Position numbers and translations under genes: made by a program. Below are positions 14,008 to 21,087 of a stretch of DNA of 21,087 nt, one piece after another. The stretch is from Gemmatimonadota bacterium (GTDB lineage: Bacteria; Gemmatimonadota; Gemmatimonadetes; Gemmatimonadales; GWC2-71-9), in the NCBI GenBank assembly GCA_017889745.1, contig JAGGAG010000063.1, forward strand, positions 1 through 21,087. Reading direction: 5' to 3'. Each line of letters starts with the position of its first letter. Position 1 is the stretch's first letter. Below the pieces are notes generated by a model, which ran no database searches, had not been told where the DNA came from, and saw only the letters and a list, made by a program, of their open reading frames with translations.

Positions 14008-15167
14008 AGATCCCCATCACGTACAACCTGCGCAGCATGCGGGCGCGGCCGGTGTCCACGGCGCTGACGGCGCTGGGCATCGCGCTGGTGGTGGCGGTGT
14101 TCATCGGCATGCTCGCCCTGGCGAACGGCTTTGCGTCGGCGCTGGTGCGGACCGGGTCGGACCAGAACGTGCTGGTGCTCCGCAAGGGTGCGGATTCGGA
14201 AATGTCGAGCAGCATCGATCGGGAGACGGCCAGCATCCTCGCGTCCGTGCCGCAGGCGGCGCGTGGCGGGGACGCACGCGCGATGGTGAGTCCCGAGGTG
14301 TACGTGGTGATCGCACTGGGTCGCATCGAGGACACCACGGGGATGGCCAACGTGGTGCTGCGGGGCGTGAGCGAGCAGGCGTGGCAGGTGCGGCAGAACG
14401 TCAAGGTGGTGGAGGGGAGGCGCCCCGCGAGCGGCAAGAACGAGCTCTGCGTCGGCGCCAAGCTGGTCGGCCGGTTTCCCAACACGGTGGTGGGGCAGAC
14501 GATGCACTTCGCGGGGCGGCCCTGGGAGGTGGTGTGTCACTTCACGGCGGGCGGCTCGGCGTTCGAGTCGGAGATGTGGGGCGAGAACGAGCAGGTGATG
14601 CCGGCGATGCGGGGGCAGGTGTTCCAGTCGGTGTCGTTCCGCCTGGCCGATCCGGGCGGCTTCGAGGAGGCCAAGCGAAGCCTCGAGGCCGACAAGCGGT
14701 TCACGGTGGACGTGCATCGCGAATCGGAGTTCTATGCGCAGCAGTCGCAGCTGCTGGGCAGCATCCTCAGGATCCTCGCGGTGCTCATCACGTCGATCAT
14801 GGCGGTGGGGGCAATCTTCGGCGCGGTCAACACGATGTACGCGGCGGTGTCGTCGCGGATGCCGGAGATCGCGGTGCTGCTGACGCTCGGGTTCCGGCCG
14901 CGGAGCGTGCTGGCGAGCTTCCTGATCGAGTCGGCGATCATCGCCCTGATCGGCGGGGTGATCGGGTGCCTGCTGGCGCTGCCGCTCAACGGGTTGGTAA
15001 CCAGCACCACCAACTGGGCGAGCTTCAGCGAGATCGCGTTCGCGTTCCGGATCACGCCGGGGCTGCTGCTGGCGGGGCTCATCTTTGCGGTGGTGATGGG
15101 GATGCTGGGCGGGTTCTTCCCGGCGCGGCGGGCGAGCAAGGTGCCGGTGGTGCAGGCTCTGAGGTAG
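14004..15167 (+). CDS. FtsX/MacB-type ABC transporter permease (second)
   Basis: The 387-residue protein starts at ATG 14004, overlapping the first permease (ATGA). It has the same plan: a membrane segment at about 19-42 (TALGIALVVAVFIGMLALANG), a periplasmic domain that includes a MacB_PCD-like region with VVLRGVSEQAW, and three C-terminal membrane segments with SSRMPEIAVLLTLGFR as the coupling motif and FFPARRASKVPVVQALR at the end. It probably pairs with the product of 12865 as a heterodimer on one ATPase dimer. A longer in-frame opening from 13467 is the out-of-frame reading of the first permease. Confidence 0.9.
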   Translation: MKIPITYNLRSMRARPVSTALTALGIALVVAVFIGMLALANGFASALVRTGSDQNVLVLRKGADSEMSSSIDRETASILASVPQAARGGDARAMVSPEVYVVIALGRIEDTTGMANVVLRGVSEQAWQVRQNVKVVEGRRPASGKNELCVGAKLVGRFPNTVVGQTMHFAGRPWEVVCHFTAGGSAFESEMWGENEQVMPAMRGQVFQSVSFRLADPGGFEEAKRSLEADKRFTVDVHRESEFYAQQSQLLGSILRILAVLITSIMAVGAIFGAVNTMYAAVSSRMPEIAVLLTLGFRPRSVLASFLIESAIIALIGGVIGCLLALPLNGLVTSTTNWASFSEIAFAFRITPGLLLAGLIFAVVMGMLGGFFPARRASKVPVVQALR

Positions 15168-15168
15168 A

Positions 15169-15194
15169 GGCGGTCGTCGGTGAGCTTGACCGCC
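15169..15194 (+). terminator. Weak terminator candidate after the ABC operon
   Basis: GGCGGTC at 15169-15175 pairs perfectly with GACCGCC at 15188-15194 over a 12-nt loop, 1 nt after the stop codon. There is no T tract. A TAATTC hexamer at 15221-15226 could be the -10 of the next gene. Confidence 0.3.
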
Positions 15195-15252
15195 AAGGGT
15201 GGCCTGCTGAGTCTTAGGCGTAATTCTCTTCAACCGTGACCAGGGGGCCGCA

Positions 15253-17595
15253 GTGCGAAGCCAAGTTCACGCCATCGCAGCACTCCTGTTCGGCCTTGCG
15301 TCGCCTGCCGTGCTGTCGGGGCAGCAACCGAACCCCGACCGCAACGCCTACTTCGGCGAGACCCACCTCCACACCAGCTGGTCGCTCGACGCCTGGCTCT
15401 TCGGCAACCGTGTCACCGATCCCGGCGATGCCTACAAGTACTTCCAGGGGCAGCCGATCAAGCATCCCCTCGGCTACGAGATCAAGATCGAAACCCCGCT
15501 CGACTGGGCGGGGGTCACCGACCATTCCGAGTACGTCGGGGTGATCCGGCTAGCCAACGATCCGACGTCATCGCTCAGCAAGTTGCCCGCGGCGCAGCCG
15601 CTCGTCATGAAGAACGATTCCCCGGCGGAGGTCCAACGGATCTTCGAGTACGGGGTCAAGGTCCTGATGGGAGGGCCGCCGATCCCGTCACTGATGTCAC
15701 CGGAAGTCGCGGGTACCGTCTGGCAGCAGAACACCGCGCTCGCCAACGCGGCGAACAAACCAGGCAGGTTCACGGCATTCTGCTCGTACGAGTGGACATC
15801 GATGCCGAACTCGATGAACCTGCACCGCAACATCTTCTTCAAGGACTGCGGCAAGCTGCCGACGATGCCGTTCAGCGCCCTGAACTCGCAGCATCCCGAG
15901 GACCTCTGGGCATGGATGGACGGGCAGCGCAGCGCCGGCAACGAGCTCCTGGCGATCTCGCACAACGCCAACCTTTCGGACGGCCGGATGTATCCCACCG
16001 AGGTGGATTCCCGTGGCCGGCCGATTGACGCTGCCTACGCTGACTCGCGTACCCGCAACGAGCGGCTGATCGAGATCAAACAGATCAAGGGTACCTCGGA
16101 AACGCACCCCCTGCTCTCGCCCAACGACGAGTTTGCCGGCTACGAGATCATGTCCGTGTTGCTCGGCGACCCCGTCGGCCGGATCCCACATATCGTGGGC
16201 AGCTACAGCCGGCAGGCGCTGAAGGACGGGATCGCGATGCAGTCCACCCTCGGCTTCAATCCCTTCAAGTTCGGCTTCGGGGCGGCGGCGGACGCGCACA
16301 ACTCGGCGACCCCCTACCGCCAGAGCAACTTCTTCGGCGGGCACGGGGTTGCGGACGGCACGATCGAGCGCCGGATGAGCGGATACAACTTCTCCGGCAT
16401 CGACGTGCGGACGGAGAGCCCGGCGGGCCTGACAGGCGCGTGGGCCGAAGAAAACACCCGGGCGTCGATCTTCGAGGCGATGAAGCGCCGGGAGACATTT
16501 GCCGTGAGCGGGCCGCACATCAAGGTGCGGTTCTTCGGCGGCTGGGGCTACACCGCGCAGATACTGGCCGGCAAGGACTGGGTGAAGCAGGGCTATGCCA
16601 AGGGTGTGCCGATGGGCAGCGACTTGCCGCCGTCCGCCGGTAAGGCGCCGACCTTCATCGTGTGGGCGGTGAAAGACCCGACGTCCGGCAACCTCGACCG
16701 CATCCAGATCATCAAGGGCTGGACCATGAACGGCCAGAGTTTCGAGCGGGTCTTCGATGTCGCCTGGGCGGGAAACCGAAGGCCAGACAAGTGGACCGGG
16801 GTCGTGGGACCTATCGGGAACACCGTGAACCTCGAGACCGCCGCCTATACCAACACGATCGGTGCGGTGGAGCTGAAGAAGGTCTGGACTGACCCCGAAT
16901 TCGATTCGACCCAGCATGCCTTCTACTACGCGCGCGTGCTGGAGATCCCGACTCCGCGCTGGACCACGATCCAGGCGAAGCAACTCGGCATCGCGCCGCC
17001 CGATGTAGTGGCCAGCACCATTCAGGAGCGGGCGTGGAGTTCGCCGATCTGGTACACGCCGAGCGCCGAGGCCCGAAGCGGTGCCAAGCCAGGCACTACC
17101 GTGGCCGACCTCGTGAAGCAGGGTGCGAAGGCGCTGTCTTCCGAAGAGATCGCCGCGTTGATCGTGCACCAGTCGGTGTGGCTGGAGAATACCGTGACCG
17201 GCGACAAGTACCAGATCATCTACGGCGCGTCGGGGCCGGGCAAGGATACCACGCCGCTGACCCCGTCTGATCCGGGGTATGTCACCGGGCAGTTCGCTGC
17301 CAACCAGGGTCAGTTCAGGCTCAAGTACGTCGGCAGCAAGATGCGCCTGCCGAGCCTGATGGGCGACGCGGCAGCGGCCAGCCGGCTGGGCGTCACGCGC
17401 CCCTATTTCATCAATGACGGAAAGATCGTCACCGAACTGGGCGGGACGCCGATCTCGATCACGGTGTACAAGCTGGGGGACAAGTACTACGGTGCCCGGA
17501 GCAACGAGTTCGGGTACGCGAACTACATGATGGTACCGGCCGTCCAGCTGCTCGATCCGATCGGGATTCCTCCAGGGTCGGGCAAGGCGCCCTGA
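15253..17595 (+). CDS. Exported DUF3604 protein with PHP-like metal motifs
   Basis: The 780-residue product from GTG at 15253 has a signal peptide ending near SGQQ (residue 25), so it is periplasmic or secreted. It belongs to the uncharacterised DUF3604 family. Likely metal ligands are spaced as in PHP-type metallohydrolases: H38-x-H40 in FGETHLHTSW, D90-H91 in AGVTDHSEY, H191 in NLHRN, H237 in AISHNANLSDG, and D347-x-H349 in AADAHNSA. The C-terminal half contains WAVKDPTSGNLDRIQIIKGW and a segment with YYARVLEIPTPRWT. A PHP-like hydrolytic role is inferred from the motifs; the substrate is unknown. It precedes a PpiC-type isomerase and a HupE-like membrane protein, an association that looks functional. 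Confidence 0.85.
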   Translation: MRSQVHAIAALLFGLASPAVLSGQQPNPDRNAYFGETHLHTSWSLDAWLFGNRVTDPGDAYKYFQGQPIKHPLGYEIKIETPLDWAGVTDHSEYVGVIRLANDPTSSLSKLPAAQPLVMKNDSPAEVQRIFEYGVKVLMGGPPIPSLMSPEVAGTVWQQNTALANAANKPGRFTAFCSYEWTSMPNSMNLHRNIFFKDCGKLPTMPFSALNSQHPEDLWAWMDGQRSAGNELLAISHNANLSDGRMYPTEVDSRGRPIDAAYADSRTRNERLIEIKQIKGTSETHPLLSPNDEFAGYEIMSVLLGDPVGRIPHIVGSYSRQALKDGIAMQSTLGFNPFKFGFGAAADAHNSATPYRQSNFFGGHGVADGTIERRMSGYNFSGIDVRTESPAGLTGAWAEENTRASIFEAMKRRETFAVSGPHIKVRFFGGWGYTAQILAGKDWVKQGYAKGVPMGSDLPPSAGKAPTFIVWAVKDPTSGNLDRIQIIKGWTMNGQSFERVFDVAWAGNRRPDKWTGVVGPIGNTVNLETAAYTNTIGAVELKKVWTDPEFDSTQHAFYYARVLEIPTPRWTTIQAKQLGIAPPDVVASTIQERAWSSPIWYTPSAEARSGAKPGTTVADLVKQGAKALSSEEIAALIVHQSVWLENTVTGDKYQIIYGASGPGKDTTPLTPSDPGYVTGQFAANQGQFRLKYVGSKMRLPSLMGDAAAASRLGVTRPYFINDGKIVTELGGTPISITVYKLGDKYYGARSNEFGYANYMMVPAVQLLDPIGIPPGSGKAP

Positions 17596-17626
17596 TCCGG
17601 CAGCAGTCTCCGATTCTGCTGAACGA

Positions 17627-17662
17627 GGAGCAACCCGTGATGCGCGCATCACGGGTTGCTCC
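17627..17662. terminator. Perfect 36-bp palindrome, terminator or operator
   Basis: Positions 17627-17644 and 17645-17662 are exact reverse complements, giving an 18-bp dyad with no spacer. It lies 31 nt after the DUF3604 stop and 15 nt before the next ATG. No T tract follows on either strand. As RNA it would be a strong hairpin that could end or attenuate transcription; as DNA it could be a binding site for a dimeric regulator. A TATCAT hexamer at 17665-17670 follows at once. Confidence 0.6.
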
Positions 17663-17677
17663 GCTATCATGGTCCCC

Positions 17678-18577
17678 ATGAAACGCATCCTGCACGAACC
17701 TCTCCTTCACTTCCTGCTGCTTGGCGCCATCCTGTTCGGCCTGTTTCGGTTTTTCCAGCCGGCCGACGGGCGGGGCGCGTCCTCCCGGCGGATTGTCCTG
17801 TCGCTCGAGGATCTGATGCAGCCGGCCCAGCTGTTCCAGGCGCAGTGGCGGCGCCCCCCGACCGCCGACGAGTTCAACAGCATGGTGGAAAACCGGGTCC
17901 GGGAAGAGGTGCTCTATCGCGAAGCGCTGGCGATGGGCCTCGACGTCGACGACGAGATCGTCCGCCGGCGCATGGCGCAGAAGATGGAATTCCTGTCGGA
18001 GGATGTGACGGAGTCGTACGAGCCGTCAGCAGACACGCTGCGCGCCTGGTTCGCGCGACATGCCGATCAGTTTGCTGAGCCGCAGCGGCTGAGCTTCCGC
18101 CACCTCTACTTCTCGCCCGACCGCCGTGGCCCCCGCACCGAGCTCGATGCCCAGCGGGCCCTCGCTCGGATCTCCGGTCAGCCCGAGGCGACGCCTCTCG
18201 GCGAAGCGCTCGCCGATCCATTCATGTACCAGGACTACTATCGCGACCAGACTGAGGAGACGCTGAGCCGGGAGTTCGGTCCCGGCTTCGCCCACGCAGT
18301 CGAGGGGCTCCCGTCGGGCAGCTGGCAGGGGCCGGTGCAATCGGGGCTCGGCTGGCACCTGGTTTTCGTGGATGCCTCCATTCCCGGACGGCCCGCCGCC
18401 TATGAGAATGTCGAGGCCGAGGTTCGCACGGCCTGGCTCGCGGAGCAGAAGAAGATCGGCTGGGAAAAGGCGTACAAGGCGATGCGGGCCAAGTACACGG
18501 TGCTCATTCCGGACGTGCCAGCGGCCGCGCCGGCCGCGGCCACCGCGCCGCCGCCGCCGGTTGGGGAAGACCCGTGA
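17678..18577 (+). CDS. Membrane-anchored PpiC-type peptidyl-prolyl isomerase
   Basis: The 299-residue product begins MKRILHEPLLHFLLLGAILF, a membrane anchor at about residues 8-25, so the rest is periplasmic. An N-terminal helical chaperone-like region (FNSMVENRVREEVLYREAL, DDEIVRRRMAQKMEFL) precedes the parvulin-like domain, which contains RLSFRHLYFSPDRRG and the diagnostic SGSWQGPVQSGLGWHLVFVD. A helical segment and a Pro/Ala-rich tail follow. The anchor plus this domain order is that of the PpiC-type isomerases found next to HupE/UreJ genes. ATG at 17678 is preferred over ATG at 17669 because MKRIL is the usual start. The stop overlaps the next GTG by 4 bp. Confidence 0.85.
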   Translation: MKRILHEPLLHFLLLGAILFGLFRFFQPADGRGASSRRIVLSLEDLMQPAQLFQAQWRRPPTADEFNSMVENRVREEVLYREALAMGLDVDDEIVRRRMAQKMEFLSEDVTESYEPSADTLRAWFARHADQFAEPQRLSFRHLYFSPDRRGPRTELDAQRALARISGQPEATPLGEALADPFMYQDYYRDQTEETLSREFGPGFAHAVEGLPSGSWQGPVQSGLGWHLVFVDASIPGRPAAYENVEAEVRTAWLAEQKKIGWEKAYKAMRAKYTVLIPDVPAAAPAAATAPPPPVGEDP

Positions 18578-19596
18578 GGGGCCCTTCGGTGGCGTACGTC
18601 CGGATCGTGGCACTCGTGCTGGCAATGGTCTTCGCCCCAGTGCTCGCCCACGCGCACGAAACGCGTCCCGCGTACCTGCGAATTCAGGAGATTGCGCCGG
18701 GGCGGTTCAGCGTCCTGTGGCGCACACCCGCGATTGGGGGCCAGCCGCTATCGGTCGTGCTGCAACTGCCCGACGGCATGACGAATCTCAAGCCTCCCCT
18801 GGTGCAGACGTTGGCCGACTCAAGGGTCGAACGGCGCTGGATCGATGCCGGGCCCGCGGGACTGGCGGGCCAGCGCATCGAGCTCCTAGGGCTGCAGTAC
18901 ACGATCACGGACGTGCTGGTGCGCGTCGAGTTGCTCGACGGCCGCAGCTGGACCAGCATCGTCCGACCCGCCCGGCCCTGGGTCGAGATCGCCGCGTCGC
19001 AGTCGTCGTGGCAGGTGGCGTGGACCTACGTGGTCGAGGGGATCCGCCACATCCTCTTCGGCCCCGACCACCTGCTCTTCGTCCTCGGCCTGATGCTGAT
19101 CGTGCAGGGCCGGATGATGCTGTTGAAGACGATCACCGCCTTCACGGCCGCGCACAGCATCACCCTCGCCATGGCGACGCTGGGTTACGCGAGCCTGCCG
19201 CTACCGCCGCTGGAGGCGGGCATCGCGCTGTCCATCCTGTTCCTCGGCCCCGAGATCATCCGCCGCGAGCGGGGCGAGACCAGCCTTACCATCCGCTATC
19301 CGTGGGTGATCGCCTTCCTCTTCGGGCTCCTGCACGGCTTCGGCTTCGCAAGCGGCTTGTCGCTCGCGGGCATCCCCAGGGCCGACATTCCGGTGGCCCT
19401 GCTCTTCTTCAACGTGGGCGTCGAGCTGGGCCAGCTCGTCTTCGTGTTCACGGCACTTGCGCTGGCGACGTCGTTCCGCGCCCTCAACGTCAGGTGGCCG
19501 CGCTGGGCGACCGCGGTGCCCGGCTATGTGGTTGGCAGCCTGGGCGCATTCTGGGTCATCCAGCGGACCGTGATCGTGCTCGGGGCCTTGCGATGA
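18574..19596 (+). CDS. HupE/UreJ-family membrane protein with periplasmic N-terminal domain
   Basis: The 340-residue protein from GTG at 18574 has a signal peptide ending AHAHE (about residue 28), a periplasmic beta-rich domain to about residue 145, and a membrane domain of about six segments. The membrane part has the HupE/UreJ signature residues: GIRHILFGPDH (H159, D165, H166), a His in FTAAHSITL (H194) and LLHGFGFA (H254). HupE/UreJ proteins are linked to nickel or cobalt uptake in hydrogenase and urease loci, but no such genes are here. It overlaps the isomerase gene (GTGA), and tight coupling supports joint function. Confidence 0.87.
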   Translation: MRGPSVAYVRIVALVLAMVFAPVLAHAHETRPAYLRIQEIAPGRFSVLWRTPAIGGQPLSVVLQLPDGMTNLKPPLVQTLADSRVERRWIDAGPAGLAGQRIELLGLQYTITDVLVRVELLDGRSWTSIVRPARPWVEIAASQSSWQVAWTYVVEGIRHILFGPDHLLFVLGLMLIVQGRMMLLKTITAFTAAHSITLAMATLGYASLPLPPLEAGIALSILFLGPEIIRRERGETSLTIRYPWVIAFLFGLLHGFGFASGLSLAGIPRADIPVALLFFNVGVELGQLVFVFTALALATSFRALNVRWPRWATAVPGYVVGSLGAFWVIQRTVIVLGALR

Positions 19597-19737
19597 CCTT
19601 CTGCGACGGCGTCGCGCGTCCAGGAGGGGCAAGCCGTCGCCTTGCGGCCCGTCGCCGCGAACGTGCATCCCAACCTGCCACCGGGGATCAAGCCGCGGCG
19701 CACGTTCCAGGAGTTGCACAACATCGTCCGGCCCTGA
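19597..19737 (+). pseudogene. Possible gene remnant in frame after the HupE stop
   Basis: Right after the TGA of the HupE-like gene the same frame stays open for 46 codons to a TGA at 19735-19737. The codons are strongly G/C-ending, as in the real genes here. The peptide ends with VHPNLPPGIKPRRTFQELHNIVRP-like composition, which is Pro/Arg-rich and protein-like. No start or ribosome-binding site is visible, so this looks like the end of a lost gene, or less likely a read-through extension. No family was recognised. Confidence 0.3.
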
Positions 19738-19819
19738 AGGTGCCGGCCGCCGGCCACGTTACGCCACAGGGGCAGGAGGCAAGGGAGGGTAGGGGCTCAC
19801 TCTTGGGAGGACTCGAACA

Positions 19820-20311
19820 ATGGAGATCCCCCGCGACGCCGCGCGCCACCTGGTGGGTCCCAACGCCGATTATTACGTCGACCGTTGGGCTCTCCTGGAC
19901 CGGAAAGCAGCCAGGCTCGGATTCAACTGGCCCGCACTGCTCTTTGGCCCGCTCTGGATGCTGTATCGCCGCATGTATCGGACATGCGGGTTGTGGGTAG
20001 GCACTGTCTTCCTCCTGTCTATCCTCGAAGTGCTCTTTGCTTCCCTCTTGCACATCGATGCGGTTCCGGAGGTGCTCGATCTGGCCCCCAGGTTGGCGAT
20101 CGGGGCCGCGTGTGGCGTCTTCGGAACGTACTGGTACTATCTCGAAACGCGGCGGCGCTATCGGCGACTCCTGGGCGCCGAGCCCCCGACACCGGCAGCC
20201 CTCGAGGCCGCCGGCGGAGTCAGCCGGACCGCGGTTTGGATTGGGGCGGTAGTCACGTTGGCGTTCCTGGCCCTCAGCGTGCTCGTGGCGCTCAGTCATC
20301 CACCAAAGTGA
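19820..20311 (+). CDS. DUF2628 membrane protein
   Basis: The 163-residue protein has the DUF2628 hallmark FNWPALLFGPLWMLYRRMY at about residues 35-53, followed by three or so further hydrophobic segments (a hydrophobic run after the signature, LAIGAACGVFGTYWYY, and VWIGAVVTLAFLALSVLVAL at the C-terminus). Family members are small inner-membrane proteins of unknown function. ATG at 19820 is preceded by GGGAGG at 19805-19810 with 9-nt spacing, which sets the start. It stands apart from the HupE group by about 220 nt. Confidence 0.85.
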   Translation: MEIPRDAARHLVGPNADYYVDRWALLDRKAARLGFNWPALLFGPLWMLYRRMYRTCGLWVGTVFLLSILEVLFASLLHIDAVPEVLDLAPRLAIGAACGVFGTYWYYLETRRRYRRLLGAEPPTPAALEAAGGVSRTAVWIGAVVTLAFLALSVLVALSHPPK

Positions 20312-20367
20312 ACCCGGAGGTTCCCCATGACGCCTATGAACAGGTGCACCCGCCCCAGGCGCAGTAG
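20308..20367 (+). CDS. Possible 19-residue micro-ORF overlapping DUF2628
   Basis: A GTG at 20308 overlaps the DUF2628 stop (GTGA, the coupling pattern used by real genes here) and opens 19 codons to TAG at 20365-20367. The peptide is NPEVPHDAYEQVHPPQAQ after the start, with normal codon use. It may be a coupled micro-protein or the tail of a lost gene. Nothing else supports it. Confidence 0.2.
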   Translation: MNPEVPHDAYEQVHPPQAQ

Positions 20368-20387
20368 GGCGCCCGGGGAGGGTGACC

Positions 20388-20403
20388 GCCGCCCCGTGGC
20401 GGC
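20388..20403. terminator. Short GC-rich hairpin between convergent genes
   Basis: GCCGCC at 20388-20393 pairs with GGCGGC at 20398-20403 over the loop CCGT, directly next to the minus-strand methyltransferase stop. There is no T tract, so it is only a weak two-way terminator candidate. Confidence 0.25.
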
Positions 20404-21087
20404 TCAGGCGACCCGCGCCTGCACGTCGAGATACTCCCCCTCCACCGCCGTCCCGCCGTCGGTGGCGATGTTGTGCTCCTGGAACAGCCGGGTGAGCGTC
20501 TCGAGCAGGCGGCGCGCGCCGTCCACATCGGCGGCCTTGAGCGTGGCGACCGTCGGCCCGTAGTTGGCCGCAAACAGTTCGGCCACCCCGGCAGGTGACA
20601 GCGCGAAACGGAGCTGCAGGGTGCGCCGAGTGCAGGTCAGCGATGTCACCCCGTCAGCAAACCGCTCGCGAACCGTGTCTTCCTTGCCCCACGCGAGCGG
20701 GCTCGGCACGCCCGCGGGCGGCGGCACGATAGCCGTGTGCGCGCGCAGCATCTCCCCAACGAATCCCTCCGGCGTCCAGTTCGCCATCGCTACGCGCCCA
20801 CCTTGCCTCGTTACCCGCAGCAGCTCGGCCGCGGCGCGCGCAGGCCGATAGGCGAACATCGCGCCGAACATGGTGACGGTGGTGTCGAACTGCCCATTGG
20901 TGTAGGGAAGGCACTCGGCGTCGCCGACATCGAAGTCGGCGATGCACCCGGCCGCACGGGCCTCGAGGCGAGCCTGCGCGATGAGGTTGGGGGCGATGTC
21001 GACCCCGGTGACGCGGGCGCCGGCGCGCGCGGCCGGGATCGCGAGGTTGCCGGTGCCGCACGCGACATCGAGCACCAGGTCGCCGGG
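20404..21087 (-). CDS. Class I SAM-dependent methyltransferase, 5' end beyond the window
   Basis: The gene runs leftward and is cut by the window end, so the N-terminus is missing; 227 residues are visible. Motif I (LDVACGTGN), motif post-I (VTGVDIAPNLIAQARLEARAAG), an acidic DVGDAECLPY stretch, and FDTTVTMFGAMFAYRP belong to the UbiE/Methyltransf_11-25 type. The middle of the visible part, EGFVGEMLRAH, is also typical of this group. The C-terminal half varies in the family, so substrate cannot be assigned. The frame continues upstream of the GTG at 21075, so that codon is not a reliable start. Confidence 0.88.
   Translation of the reverse strand, partial: PGDLVLDVACGTGNLAIPAARAGARVTGVDIAPNLIAQARLEARAAGCIADFDVGDAECLPYTNGQFDTTVTMFGAMFAYRPARAAAELLRVTRQGGRVAMANWTPEGFVGEMLRAHTAIVPPPAGVPSPLAWGKEDTVRERFADGVTSLTCTRRTLQLRFALSPAGVAELFAANYGPTVATLKAADVDGARRLLETLTRLFQEHNIATDGGTAVEGEYLDVQARVA

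Noticed and set aside
13737..15233. 498-codon minus-strand frame opposite the second permease; also 9726-11096 on the minus strand
   Set aside because: Both are shadows of membrane-protein genes with convincing topology and motifs on the + strand.
15697..17688. 663-codon open frame on the minus strand opposite DUF3604
   Set aside because: It mirrors a clearly real + strand gene with signal peptide and family motifs; the peptide is His/Arg/Gly-rich with no domain, as expected for an antisense frame in GC-rich DNA.
18372..20000. 542-codon + strand frame running across PpiC, HupE and the spacer
   Set aside because: It is out of frame with both real genes and its sequence is Arg/Pro/Ala-rich without domains.
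20327..20563. Small + strand frame with a GGAGG upstream, starting at 20327
   Set aside because: Most of it is antisense to the methyltransferase gene and its composition is Arg/Ser-rich without motifs.

Overview
The window is GC-rich bacterial chromosome, densely coded and almost entirely on the + strand; only the last gene is on the minus strand. The organism is most likely a member of Gemmatimonadota or a neighbouring high-GC Gram-negative phylum. That is inferred from several things seen together: envelope proteins of a diderm (an RND-type adaptor, a barrel-like exported protein, lipoproteins), signal peptides ending in A-A-Q or S-G-Q-Q, a bacillithiol gene (bshA) in a Gram-negative setting, and heavy use of GTG and TTG starts. 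No rRNA, tRNA, CRISPR array, transposase or phage gene was seen.

Layout. (1) 54-5462 is a housekeeping run: miaA, bshA, uppP, birA, coaX and a UbiA-family prenyltransferase, mostly joined by 4-bp stop/start overlaps. (2) 5463-5780 is the only long gene-free stretch; it has lower GC, several stem-forming segments and a good intrinsic-terminator candidate. (3) 5781-8024 holds four small membrane, lipoprotein or exported proteins of unknown role, ending in a barrel-like protein fused to an NlpC/P60 domain that lacks its catalytic-cysteine block. (4) 8097-9189 holds a DinB-fold protein and a MacroD-like macro-domain protein; a lipoprotein (9218-9595) and a DUF1624/HGSNAT-like membrane protein (9645-10817) follow. 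(5) 10879-15167 is a MacAB/Lol-like ABC export operon with an adaptor, one ATPase and two FtsX-type permeases. (6) 15253-19596 is a three-gene group of an exported DUF3604 protein, a membrane-anchored PpiC-type isomerase and a HupE/UreJ-family membrane protein. (7) 19597-21087 holds a possible gene remnant, a DUF2628 membrane protein, and the 3' part of a SAM methyltransferase on the minus strand.

How the genes may work together. bshA implies bacillithiol production, and its grouping with birA and a coenzyme A gene recalls the Bacillus subtilis bshA-cca-birA-pan cluster. A DinB-fold protein further on is a possible (unproven) bacillithiol S-transferase. uppP recycles the undecaprenyl lipid carrier. 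The ABC operon should move a substrate out of the inner membrane or periplasm.

The most interesting signals are a 7-bp-period repeat family that forms a long hairpin over the end of miaA and an in-frame insertion inside coaX, the NlpC/P60 domain without its nucleophile, a MacroD-like protein with Cys where the catalytic Asp is expected, and the DUF3604-PpiC-HupE group, which is the best candidate for an undescribed functional system.
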